From IMG/VR virus record IMGVR_UViG_3300020468_000033, positions 1-33,984 of that record: DNA of 33,984 bases, one strand, 5' to 3'. Of the stretch, positions 20,301 through 28,138 are shown piece after piece. The DNA comes from a virus. The notes beneath the pieces are model-generated. The model was given only the letters and a program-made list of their open reading frames with translations. It ran no database searches and was not told the origin of the DNA. Each line of letters opens with the position of its first letter. The stretch's first letter is position 1. Both the position numbers and the translations under genes were made by a program.

Positions 20301-23300
20301 GTCAGAGCTACTGATACGATTGATTTCAGACCAAGAGTTCCAATATATGATGTAAGCACAGGTACAATATCACCATTTACTTTTGGTTCAAGAGATTTTT
20401 CAACAATAAAACAATTTATTACACCTAATGAAAGTTTTACTTTAAATTATAATTTCTATTTACCAAGAATTGATAATTTATATCTTAGTAAAAATGGCAA
20501 TTTTGTATATGAAAAAGGAGTATCGTCAGTAAATCCAAAACCTCCAGTCAGAAATGATGAATTGATGAAGTTAGCAACAATTACTTTACCACCGTATCTC
20601 TATAGTCCTGAAAATGCATCATTATTAATAACTGAGAATAAAAGATTTACAATGAAAGATATTGGAACTATTGAGGATAGAGTTTCAAATTTAGAGGAAG
20701 TTACTTCTTTATCATTGTTAGAAAATAATGTACAAACACTGCAAATATTAGACTCAGAGGGTAGAAATAGATTTAAGAGTGGATTTTTTGTAGATCCATT
20801 TAGAAATTATAATTTAATGAATTCAACTTTATCAACTGTTGAAGTTGATTTGTTTTCAAATGTAATATTCCCAATTAGATCTAGAAATACGTTAGATTTA
20901 GTTCCAAAGTTAGAAAATCCATTATCTCAAGCAGATTTTGATTCAAGGCAGAATAATCAATTATTTGATTCAAATGTAAGAAGAACAGGTGATTTAATAA
21001 CTTTAGATTATGAAGAGGTAGAATGGTTTGGACAGGAATATGCCACCAGTTCTTTAAATATAAATCCATTTTTAATACCATCATATACTGGACAAATAAG
21101 ATTAACTCCTGCTTCTGATTTATGGACAAGAACAATTGAAAATGATCTTGGTGTAATAAGGCAAGATGGAGTAAACACAACACAAAATTTAAATTTAAAT
21201 ACTATAATAAATGGTGAATTGGGTGGAGATATTACACAGGTAACCACTAGAACTACTCAACAACTTGTAACTCCTGGTCAGGGGTCACAGTTAGGAGTTG
21301 GTAATGGTGGAGTCATATCAAGGACTTTAGAAGATGCTGGAACTAGCACAATAAGGGGTCAATTATCTTTAAATGGTAATGCTTCTGATAGCGTAACTGT
21401 TAGAAGTGTGGATACTGTTATTGATAACAGACTTACTTCATCGATAGCACAATTTATGAGATCGAGAAATGTGCAATTTGAGACTTCTAGTTTTCCTTCA
21501 TATACACAATTTTTTACATTCTTAGATAAAGAGATTGTAGATTTCATTCCAAAATTAGTTGAAGTTTCTCCAACAAAAAATGGATCTGGTTCCGGAACTA
21601 GTAATTCTTCATTCATAATTGGTGAAACTGTCGAAGTTTATGATAATACAAGTGAACCACCTGTGATGCAATTTAGAGTCTGTAAACCAGATCATAAAAC
21701 TGGTGCTTTTAATAATCCAAGTGAATCATATCAATTTAATCCTTACACATATCAAAATAATAATGCCGACAGAGTGCCTCAAAATTATTCTCTTACAACA
21801 CCTATTGTAAATATAGATACACTTTCATTATCTAATGAGTCACAATCAAATTATTTCGGATATTTAGAAACAGGTTACAAATTAGTTGGAACAGAAAGTA
21901 ATGCTGAAGCTTATGTAAAAAATAAAAGATTAATAAGTGATAATAGAGGTGATTTAATAGGAACATTTTTTGTTAAAGATCCAAATACTATTCCACCTCC
22001 TGATAGAAGATTTAATACAGGAGAAAAAACTTTCTTATTAACCACAAGTTCAACAAATGCAACATTTATACCTGGTGTTGATCCAAACATATTTGCTGCT
22101 CAAATTCCATTCACATCTGAAGGAACAACGTTAGAATTTGAAAAAGAAACAATTCAGACAGTTAATTCATCCACTTTCAATATTAATGCTGATTTTCAGG
22201 CAAATATTGAGACTAATATCTCACTTACTCAACAGATTGAAAATGTAGTAGAGGCAGAATATTTTGATCCTTTGGCACAAACATTTGTTATAGGTTCTAG
22301 AAATCCACAAACTGAAAATGCTCTTAACACTTCTAATGATCAGAATGGTGCTTATATTACATCAGTTGAAGTATTCTTTAGAACAATTGATCCAAATACA
22401 GATGTAACTTTACAAATGAGGACTACAGATGAAGGAACTAGACCCTCTAGATCAATTTTAGCATCTAAAACATTACCATCTACAGAATTTGTAAATGGTG
22501 TTTCTAATCAATTAATTCAAACATCTGAGGATGCATCAGTTGGAACTAAATTTACATTTGATGAACCTCTTTATTTAAGTCCAAATGAAACTTACGCAAT
22601 TGTTTTACTTGCCCCAGATTCAGACAAATATACTGTTTTCACTGGAGTTTCTGGACAGACTGCTTTAAATCCTCAATCCATACCTGGTGCAGCAGGGGGA
22701 GAATCAATACAGTATTCACAGCAATATACACTAGGAGCAATTTTCAAATCACAAAATGGTGCACTATGGTCAGAGGACAATGAGCAAGATTTGACATTTA
22801 AATTATATAAAGCTCAATTTGTTACTAGTGGTTCATTACTTTTACATAATTCTGAATTAGGTGAAGGTAATAATTATATTCCAAGATTGACTCCAAACTC
22901 GATAGAAACATTTCCTAAAACTGGATCGATTGGAATCACGACTATTGGAGAACCAGCAGTATCAACTTTAGTCGGAATATTAACTGCAGGTAGAAAAATT
23001 TGTGGTATTAATTCTACAAGTACTGCTGTAATAACGGGTATTGGTGGAAGTGTTCGTGATCCAAGACCAAATGTTGTAGGTAGTGGTCTTACCGTTACAG
23101 ATGGTGGTTTAAATTACACAGCATCTCCTAATGATGGTACATCACCAATTGAAACTTTTGCAATTACAGGTGGAGGCACTGGATTAAAATTAAGCATTGC
23201 TTCAGTTGGGGTTGGAGGTTCAATTATTTCATTCCGTGAGTCATTTAAAGAAGGATCTGGATATAAAGTCGGAGATGTTGTTGGAATAGTTACAAGTTCT

Positions 23301-24899
23301 GTAGGGACATCTGGTGGACAGGGAAGAGGATCAAGACTTACAATTACAAACACTCAAGGTATAGACAAAATATTCCTAACAAATGTAAAAGGTGATAATA
23401 ATTCATTCGCAGGTAATGTAGGAACTGCTCTGAGTTTCTTCAATGATAGTAATAATATTGTAAGTTTAGGTGGAACCTTTATTGTATCAAATAACTTAAA
23501 TACTACAGGAGTTAATGCCGGAAACTTATTTAAAGTTAATAATTTAGATCATGGTATGTATTCCAATACAAACAAATTAGATTTGAAAAATATTTCTAGT
23601 GATATAGTTCCAACAGAATTAAGTGCTACATTATTAAATAATGAATCAAGTAGTATAAGTGTTGCGAGCACATCAGTGTTTACTACTTTTGAGGGAGCTC
23701 CTGTTAGTGGAATTAATACAGGTTACGTTAAAATAGATAATGAAATTATAGGATACGATGGTGTTGGAGGTGGAGTATTAAATATTGCTTCTGGTGCTAA
23801 TGGAAGGGGAGTTGATAATACAAATACATTAAGTCATGATGTGAATACTTTAGTTAGTAAATATGAATTAAATGGTGTTTCCATAAGAAGATTATCTAGA
23901 AATAATTTGAATGTAAACAGTAATCAAATAGAATTAGATAGTCATTTTGTTGAGTTTGACAGATCGACAAATGGTAAAAATAGATCATCAGATTCAATGA
24001 ACTTCCCACAATTATCATTCAACTCAAAACAATCAACTGGTGGAAATTTTGTAAGATCTAGTGAAAATATACCATTTAATTCTATAAAACCTAATATCTT
24101 AGTTTCTACTCCCGTTGGTGTTGATGGTGCAATAACCGATATTAATGCATCAATAAGAACAATATCTGGGACAAGTGTAGGAGGAAATGAACCATCATTT
24201 GTTGACTTAGGTTATGAACCTATTTCTCTTAATAATTTAAATCCATTAAATAGTGTTCGCATGGTGGCATCTAAAGTTAATGAAAATCAATATTTAAATA
24301 GTTTACCAGAAAATAAATCATTTACATTACTTATGAATTTAAGTTCAAACAATCCGAATTTATCACCAGCGATCTCAATGAGAACTTTACCGAACGTTGA
24401 ATTATACTCAAGTAGAATCAATAGACCAATAGATCTTGATTCTTATGACGTAAATGGTGAAGTTAATTCAATATTGAATGATCCTCATGCTGCTGCTTAT
24501 GTTTCAAATAGTATAAGATTATCAAAACCAGCTACATCACTTAAAGTTATTTTAACTGCAAATAGACCTGCCTCTGCTGATTTTAGAGTTTTATATAGTT
24601 TGAATAGAATTAATTCGGAAGAAACTGCACAATCCTTTGAACTATTTCCTGGTTATAAAAATTTAACAAATGTTGATCCTGACGATGGATTTGGAGATTT
24701 GGTTGTAGATCCATCAAAAAATGATGGAAGAGCAGATTCGTTTGTGCCATCAAACACATCTAATCAGTTCTCAGAATATCAATTTACTGCTGATGATTTA
24801 GATGAATTTAATGGTTATACCATAAAGATTGTTATGTCAAGTTCAGATCAATCAGCAGTTCCAAGAATTAAAGAATTGAGGACAATTGCAGTAAGATGA
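17301..24899 (+). CDS. giant DUF4815-containing virion structural protein
   Basis: This is a 2532-residue protein. The N-terminus (SPYYDDFDESKNFYKVLF, then FKPGFPVQARELTGSQSIS and KNGAKVIPGDP) is the DUF4815 signature found in cyanophage and other marine phage structural proteins. Family-type segments continue to about residue 1180, among them SSPSRRLLVIFDYYSA and DTIDFRPRVP, and a short heptad-like stretch near EDRVSNLEEVTSLSLLENNV. The second half is beta-rich. It contains FDPLAQTFVI near 1655, G-x-G-Y-type modules near 1928 and 1982, and a type A module near 2117-2187 (GYVKIDNEIIGYDG) like those in gp7. It occupies the place where T4 has gp9-gp12, which are absent, so a peripheral baseplate or fibre-attachment role is a reasonable inference. 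Its last four bases overlap the next gene (ATGA). Confidence 0.85.
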   Translation: MKQKTNLNTSPYYDDFDESKNFYKVLFKPGFPVQARELTGSQSISQDQLSKLSTYVFKNGAKVIPGDPSFQDNVRAIKLNSTNFGVDISLYTNNLVGKIVSGQSSGIRANVKLATTITDSENNSQIILHVDQISSGNNLNSFDTFQNGESLVCDENILYGNTTINAGTPVASLISNNSTGFGSLVHIEKGVYYIRGYFVGVNQQSIILDAFENKPSYRVGLKVDEIIVNAKEDSSLYDNATGFTNFAAPGADRLQINLTLTKKLLTDKNDTDFVLLLEIEDGKVKKVGEGVNDNLNLLGDALAKRTFEESGNYSVRPFIPSIHNSLNDKLGNNGLYFSNQLTDQDNTPSDDLMCVKISPGLSYVRGNRVLKSTTNIIDVDKPRDVGIQTSSAVDFEMGNILRVNNVQGVPKQGTVVSLFDNFNSTGNLIGSARVYSFNLENSAYSGATTNWDLRLFDIQTFSTITLNTTILSAEVPQGSFVKGKNSNASGFVRPHHSSTVGIVTLSESSGTFMIGEELTVNGIDLERSVGILTSSNIQQIKSVSQPTSSNFPSISGSGFKADSFLERFRIPGGIGNVSITARGGTGGGISTVTAGGEPLTGLRKGSIVRYLSPGISTERFNKVQSIASDGLSMVIEPITTVFGVFEGSVPDANIQVSMFAAAPNIRGTGNLFKSLNNSNVESIDLSNSQLTVTKQITGKNISSGTLTVNSSSDTDLVNSSFVSFDQERYSVHNDNGTIQTLNRDNFSTNGTTFTLTGLDDDTVVLNSTLSKNEIKSKIKTYNKSQLYYVRLSNDKASGASAGNSIQDGLTFDRRYGLRVQDEEISLNYPDAVKVLSILESLDENDPILDTLSFSDTVNVDNNAIIGEDIISNDKSIVARVISKPTSNQLSVVYLTSNKFTSTDNVTFSESNIQTKINSIVNVGKYKDLTNSYALDKGQRNEYYDYSRIIRNKNVSSPSRRLLVIFDYYSAANNDEGDVFTVLSYDNDRFNFDIPTIGSSNVRATDTIDFRPRVPIYDVSTGTISPFTFGSRDFSTIKQFITPNESFTLNYNFYLPRIDNLYLSKNGNFVYEKGVSSVNPKPPVRNDELMKLATITLPPYLYSPENASLLITENKRFTMKDIGTIEDRVSNLEEVTSLSLLENNVQTLQILDSEGRNRFKSGFFVDPFRNYNLMNSTLSTVEVDLFSNVIFPIRSRNTLDLVPKLENPLSQADFDSRQNNQLFDSNVRRTGDLITLDYEEVEWFGQEYATSSLNINPFLIPSYTGQIRLTPASDLWTRTIENDLGVIRQDGVNTTQNLNLNTIINGELGGDITQVTTRTTQQLVTPGQGSQLGVGNGGVISRTLEDAGTSTIRGQLSLNGNASDSVTVRSVDTVIDNRLTSSIAQFMRSRNVQFETSSFPSYTQFFTFLDKEIVDFIPKLVEVSPTKNGSGSGTSNSSFIIGETVEVYDNTSEPPVMQFRVCKPDHKTGAFNNPSESYQFNPYTYQNNNADRVPQNYSLTTPIVNIDTLSLSNESQSNYFGYLETGYKLVGTESNAEAYVKNKRLISDNRGDLIGTFFVKDPNTIPPPDRRFNTGEKTFLLTTSSTNATFIPGVDPNIFAAQIPFTSEGTTLEFEKETIQTVNSSTFNINADFQANIETNISLTQQIENVVEAEYFDPLAQTFVIGSRNPQTENALNTSNDQNGAYITSVEVFFRTIDPNTDVTLQMRTTDEGTRPSRSILASKTLPSTEFVNGVSNQLIQTSEDASVGTKFTFDEPLYLSPNETYAIVLLAPDSDKYTVFTGVSGQTALNPQSIPGAAGGESIQYSQQYTLGAIFKSQNGALWSEDNEQDLTFKLYKAQFVTSGSLLLHNSELGEGNNYIPRLTPNSIETFPKTGSIGITTIGEPAVSTLVGILTAGRKICGINSTSTAVITGIGGSVRDPRPNVVGSGLTVTDGGLNYTASPNDGTSPIETFAITGGGTGLKLSIASVGVGGSIISFRESFKEGSGYKVGDVVGIVTSSVGTSGGQGRGSRLTITNTQGIDKIFLTNVKGDNNSFAGNVGTALSFFNDSNNIVSLGGTFIVSNNLNTTGVNAGNLFKVNNLDHGMYSNTNKLDLKNISSDIVPTELSATLLNNESSSISVASTSVFTTFEGAPVSGINTGYVKIDNEIIGYDGVGGGVLNIASGANGRGVDNTNTLSHDVNTLVSKYELNGVSIRRLSRNNLNVNSNQIELDSHFVEFDRSTNGKNRSSDSMNFPQLSFNSKQSTGGNFVRSSENIPFNSIKPNILVSTPVGVDGAITDINASIRTISGTSVGGNEPSFVDLGYEPISLNNLNPLNSVRMVASKVNENQYLNSLPENKSFTLLMNLSSNNPNLSPAISMRTLPNVELYSSRINRPIDLDSYDVNGEVNSILNDPHAAAYVSNSIRLSKPATSLKVILTANRPASADFRVLYSLNRINSEETAQSFELFPGYKNLTNVDPDDGFGDLVVDPSKNDGRADSFVPSNTSNQFSEYQFTADDLDEFNGYTIKIVMSSSDQSAVPRIKELRTIAVR
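23082..23330 (+). repeat. G-x-G-Y-type modules in the DUF4815 protein
   Basis: LTVTDGGLNYTASPND and FKEGSGYKVGDVVGIV flank a GGGTGLKLSIASVGVGG strand pair. The layout follows the same module scheme as in gp7, gp8 and gp14, with an N-Y or G-Y end to the turn. Confidence 0.55.
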
Positions 24900-25102
24900 T
24901 AAAAGTAGAAGGACACTCAAATCTTTTTAGAGATTCAGAAACAGGAGCTATTATTAATAAAGATAATCATGGATATGATCAATATTTAAAATTAATCAAA
25001 AGTGACAATAAAAAAGAGAGGGAACTGAGTAAAATGAAAAATGATATTGAAGAAATAAAGGAAGCATTATCTCAAATTATTAATAATCTTAATAAGAACT
25101 AA
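24896..25102 (+). CDS. small conserved-looking coiled-coil phage protein
   Basis: This is a 68-residue protein starting inside the stop of the DUF4815 gene (ATGA overlap), so it is probably coupled to it. The N-terminal half reads IKVEGHSNLFRDSETGAIIN followed by a GYDQYLKL helix. I recall very similar 'GHSNL-x-R/K-D-x-x-(T/S)-x-A-I-I-N' small proteins of unknown function in other T4-like marine phages. The C-terminal 30 residues (about 38-68) are charged with spaced Leu, Met and Ile (SKMKNDIEEIKEALSQII), as in a short coiled coil. There is no signal peptide or membrane segment. Its location between baseplate and neck genes suggests a minor virion or assembly protein; the function is not known. 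Confidence 0.85.
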   Translation: MIKVEGHSNLFRDSETGAIINKDNHGYDQYLKLIKSDNKKERELSKMKNDIEEIKEALSQIINNLNKN

Positions 25103-25103
25103 A

Positions 25104-25111
25104 TATAATTA
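25104..25111 (+). promoter_or_regulatory. probable late promoter (one mismatch) upstream of neck operon
   Basis: TATAATTA differs from TATAAATA at one position. It starts exactly 26 bases before the ATG at 25130, the spacing seen at both perfect matches in the window. It lies directly after the preceding stop, in the only other gap longer than 20 bases downstream of gp8. Confidence 0.6.
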
Positions 25112-25129
25112 GGATCACTATAAAAGTCG

Positions 25130-25468
25130 ATGTCAGCAGTATATGTATCAAATCTAGTTATAAACGCTGGATCAACTTTCAGTCAAACATTTGAACTAGG
25201 TAATACTCAAGATAACTCACCATTTAATTTAACTGGATACTCAATAGCAGCTCAATTGAGGAAACATGCGAGTAGTAGTGGTGTAACAACCTTTACTTCT
25301 TCAATAAGTGACGCACCTAGTGGAAAAATTTTAGTTGGATTAGCATCAACTGAAACAATAAACATAAAACCTGGTAGGTATGTGTATGATATAGTTGTTA
25401 CTTCAGGTGCAATAAAAACTAGAGTTGTTGAAGGATCTGCACTAGTACGGGAGGGAGTAACAAGGTAA
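25130..25468 (+). CDS. small beta-sandwich virion protein (BppU-N/Ig-like)
   Basis: This 112-residue protein is not one I can name. Its pattern of strands around FNLTGYSIAAQLRKHAS, then GKILVGLASTETINIKPGRYVYDIVV, then a C-terminal VEGSALVREGVTR resembles a small domain found across many phages. That domain (baseplate upper protein N-terminal or Ig-like) reads roughly 'F-x-L-T-G-x-x-x-x-A-x-x-R ... P-G-x-Y-x-Y-D-(I/V)', and often acts as an adaptor or fibre-binding module. It is the first gene after the promoter at 25104 and overlaps the next gene by one base (TAATG). A structural adaptor role near the neck or fibres is an inference. Confidence 0.75.
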   Translation: MSAVYVSNLVINAGSTFSQTFELGNTQDNSPFNLTGYSIAAQLRKHASSSGVTTFTSSISDAPSGKILVGLASTETINIKPGRYVYDIVVTSGAIKTRVVEGSALVREGVTR

Positions 25469-25863
25469 TGTCAGAAATTAATGCAAACATAGGACCCACA
25501 CCTGCAATAAAGGTTTTAACAACACAACCATCTGTCAATCCAGAACAATCGGTTAATGCTACAAATGTAGTTGGTGGTATAGCTTCTGTTACACAATTAT
25601 CTGTAAGTGGTGTATCTACACTGGGGATTATAACAGTTTCAAGTGGAATTATTTCCTCTACAAGTGGAATTGTTACATACTTAGGAGACGGAAGTCAATT
25701 AACTGGAGTTGTTGCCACAGATCTAGGAGATATAGATGAATTGAATGTAAGTGGTATAACTACCTTAAATAGAATTAAAGTTGAATCTGGTATTATAACA
25801 GCAACAACTGGTGTTGTTACTTTTACTGGTGATATTACATCTCTGGATGGAGGATCTTTTTGA
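25468..25863 (+). CDS. short fibre-like repeat protein
   Basis: This is a 131-residue protein rich in Ser, Thr, Gly and Val with no charged core. After a 35-residue N-terminus it consists of related stretches: QLSVSGVSTLGIITVSSGII, then TSGIVTYLGDGSQLTGV, then ELNVSGITTLNRIKVESGII and TTGVVTFTGDITSLDGG. The same motif family ('LxVSGxTT', 'GIVxATxFxGDGSxLTG') fills the large fibre gene beginning at 29379, so this looks like a minimal fibre or fibre-derived protein. The gene starts at the TAATG overlap with its predecessor and ends at a TGATG overlap with gp13. Its function is unknown; a tail-fibre or whisker-like component is the best guess. Confidence 0.75.
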   Translation: MSEINANIGPTPAIKVLTTQPSVNPEQSVNATNVVGGIASVTQLSVSGVSTLGIITVSSGIISSTSGIVTYLGDGSQLTGVVATDLGDIDELNVSGITTLNRIKVESGIITATTGVVTFTGDITSLDGGSF

Positions 25864-26708
25864 TGGCTAAACCAAGTACAAGACAAGGATTAATTGATTA
25901 TTGTTTCAGAAAATTAGGAGCTCCTGTTCTTGAAATAAATGTAGATGATGATCAGGTGGATGATTTAATCGATGATGCTCTACAACTCTTCAATGAGAGG
26001 CATTATGACGGTGTTGAGAGGATGTTCTTGAAGTATAAACTAACACAAGAAGATTTGGATAGAGGAAAAGCACAAGGAACTAGTGGGGTAGGTATAGTTA
26101 CAACAACTGGTCAATCAACAAATGTGAGTGGTTTGGGAACTGTAACATCTAATTTTTATGAAACATCAAATTTTATACAGGTTCCTGATGCTGTTGTTGG
26201 AATAGAAAAAATATTTAAATTTGATTCAAGCACCATCTCTGGTGGAATGTTTAGTATTAAGTATCAATTATTCTTAAATGATTTGTATAGGTTTAATTCT
26301 GTGGATCTTCTACAATACTCTATGACAAAAACCTATCTTGAAGATATTGATTTTCTTTTAACTACTGATAAACAAATAAGATTTAATAAAAGGCAAAATA
26401 GATTATATTTAGATATAGATTGGAAAGCACAAGAGGTTGATTCCTACCTAATTATTGATTGTTATCGAGCACTTGATCCAACTGAGTTTACAAAAGTATT
26501 TAATGATCCATTTATAAAATTGTATCTTACATCGTTAATAAAAAGACAATGGGGACAAAATTTAATCAAATTTAAAGGTGTAAAATTACCAGGTGGTATT
26601 GAGTTAAATGGAAGAGAGATATATGAGGATGCTGAAAGAGAGTTGGAAAATATACGACAAAGAATGATGCTTGAGTATGAAACTCCTCCTCTTGATTTTA
26701 TTGGATAA
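25863..26708 (+). CDS. 13: neck protein gp13
   Basis: This is a T4 gp13-like head-completion/neck protein of 281 residues (T4 gp13 is 309). gp13 and gp14 close the filled head and provide the tail attachment site. Typical of cyanophage gp13 are the N-terminus TRQGLIDYCFRKLGAPVLEI, DDDQVDDLIDDALQLFNERH (a helix and acidic patch) and, in the C-terminal half, KLYLTSLIKRQWGQNLIKF followed by LPGGIELNGREIYEDAEREL. A short Gly/Thr insert (GVGIVTTTGQSTNVSGLG, about residues 75-92) resembles the fibre-type repeats nearby. The start is the ATG at 25863, overlapping the previous TGA by one base. A TTG one codon upstream also keeps the frame but is less likely. Confidence 0.92.
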   Translation: MAKPSTRQGLIDYCFRKLGAPVLEINVDDDQVDDLIDDALQLFNERHYDGVERMFLKYKLTQEDLDRGKAQGTSGVGIVTTTGQSTNVSGLGTVTSNFYETSNFIQVPDAVVGIEKIFKFDSSTISGGMFSIKYQLFLNDLYRFNSVDLLQYSMTKTYLEDIDFLLTTDKQIRFNKRQNRLYLDIDWKAQEVDSYLIIDCYRALDPTEFTKVFNDPFIKLYLTSLIKRQWGQNLIKFKGVKLPGGIELNGREIYEDAERELENIRQRMMLEYETPPLDFIG

Positions 26709-28138
26709 TGTCTTTAAATCCTTTCTTTCTACAAGGGTCTCAAAGTGAGCAGAGACTAGTTCAAAATCTTATAAATGAGCAATTGCAAATTTATGGGGTC
26801 GAAGTCGTATATTTGCCACGTAAAATAGTAAAAAAAGATCAAATATTAACCGAAATTCAATCTTCTTCATTTAATGATAATTTTTTAATTGAAGCATATG
26901 TTAACACATATGAGGGTTATTCTGGTGCTGGAGATGTTTTAACTAAATTTGGAATGAGTTTAAAGGATGAATTAACAGTAACTATTTCAAGAGAAAGATT
27001 TGAAGATTTTATATCACCATTTTTAGGAAGTTTACCTGCTGATGAAATTGAGGTATCAACAAGACCAAGTGAGGGTGATTTAATATTTTTCCCTTTAGGT
27101 AAAAGACTATTTGAAATAAAATTTGTTGAACATGAAGAACCATTCTATCAGTTAGGTAAAAATTATGTTTATCAATTAAAGTGTGAACTATTTGAACTTC
27201 AAGATGAAATTGGTGGTTGGAATGAGTTAACTAGAACTACACAGACTATCGATGACACATTAGTTGATCAAGGTTATATAACATCATTACAATTAATTTC
27301 AATTGGATCAACTGCAACGGTTGGTATTACAACAACGACTGGTTATATTCGAAACATAATTTTAAATAATGATGGATTTGATTATTCAAAAACTCCAACC
27401 GTATCCATATCAACTGCACCATCTGGTGGTGTTAATGCTACTGCTGTTGCAATTACCACTTCTGTATTAGGGTCACAATCAGTTAAAGAGATACTACTAA
27501 CAAATCCAGGTGCGGGATATACAGTTACACCAACTATAACTATTGTAAGTGCCTCCTCTACTATCACTGGTGTTGGATCAACATCATATGGTGTTGGCGC
27601 AGCAGCAACAGCTGTCCTCGTAACTGATTCTGCAGGTATTGGTGCAATCAGCATTGCCTCAAGTGGAAGTGGATATGCAAGAAATCCAACAATATTCTTC
27701 AATACACCTACATCAGGTATCGGAACTGCTGTTGGTAGAGTGAGCATCAGCACAGATGGTTTTGTCACTCAAACCTTTTTGGAAGATGCTGGTATTGGAT
27801 ATACTTCTGGAACTGGTATCGCAACTATTTCTCCACCACCAGTAATTACAGGAGTTGGTACTTACATCTTTAATGAGCAGATAACAGGAAGTATATCTGG
27901 AGCAAAAGGTAGAGTTAAATCATGGGATACATCTAATAATGTATTAAAATTGGGGACAACAGATGGCACATTTATCGCAGGAGATGTAGCTATAGGATCC
28001 ACCTCAAATGCTAGATTTACAGTTGATTTTATTGAATCAGCTGAATTTGCTGATAAATATGATAAGGGTGATGAAATAGAAAGTGAAGCTGATGACATCA
28101 TCGACTTCTCAGAAGGAAATCCATTTGGTACATTTTAA
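26708..28138 (+). CDS. 14: neck protein gp14 with a large repeat insert
   Basis: This is a T4 gp14-like neck protein of 476 residues; T4 gp14 has 256. Residues 1-185 carry the conserved core: NPFFLQGSQSEQRLVQNLIN, then IYGVEVVYLPRK, then GDLIFFPLGKRLFEIKFVEH and YVYQLKCELFELQDE. The C-terminal end (SAEFADKYDKGDEIESEADD to GNPFGTF) also looks like gp14. Between them, from about 190 to 440, is a Gly/Thr/Ser-rich block with four G-x-G-Y-type modules that T4 gp14 lacks. Because both ends of gp14 are intact, the block is an insertion, presumably exposed at the neck surface. The gene overlaps gp13 and gp15 by one base each. Confidence 0.92.
   Translation: MSLNPFFLQGSQSEQRLVQNLINEQLQIYGVEVVYLPRKIVKKDQILTEIQSSSFNDNFLIEAYVNTYEGYSGAGDVLTKFGMSLKDELTVTISRERFEDFISPFLGSLPADEIEVSTRPSEGDLIFFPLGKRLFEIKFVEHEEPFYQLGKNYVYQLKCELFELQDEIGGWNELTRTTQTIDDTLVDQGYITSLQLISIGSTATVGITTTTGYIRNIILNNDGFDYSKTPTVSISTAPSGGVNATAVAITTSVLGSQSVKEILLTNPGAGYTVTPTITIVSASSTITGVGSTSYGVGAAATAVLVTDSAGIGAISIASSGSGYARNPTIFFNTPTSGIGTAVGRVSISTDGFVTQTFLEDAGIGYTSGTGIATISPPPVITGVGTYIFNEQITGSISGAKGRVKSWDTSNNVLKLGTTDGTFIAGDVAIGSTSNARFTVDFIESAEFADKYDKGDEIESEADDIIDFSEGNPFGTF
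27345..27828 (+). repeat. four G-x-G-Y-type modules inserted in gp14
   Basis: Copies, with approximate residues: IILNNDGFDYSKTPTVSI (216-233), LLTNPGAGYTVTPTITIV (263-280), SIASSGSGYARNPTIFF (315-331) and FLEDAGIGYTSGTGIATI (356-373). Spacing is about 40-50 residues, with strand pairs between. The second copy is close to the pair near the end of the gp7-like protein. Confidence 0.75.

Noticed and set aside
25860-25862. TTG as the gp13 start
   Set aside because: The adjacent ATG at 25863 overlaps the upstream stop in the TGATG arrangement used by neighbouring genes and gives the expected N-terminus.
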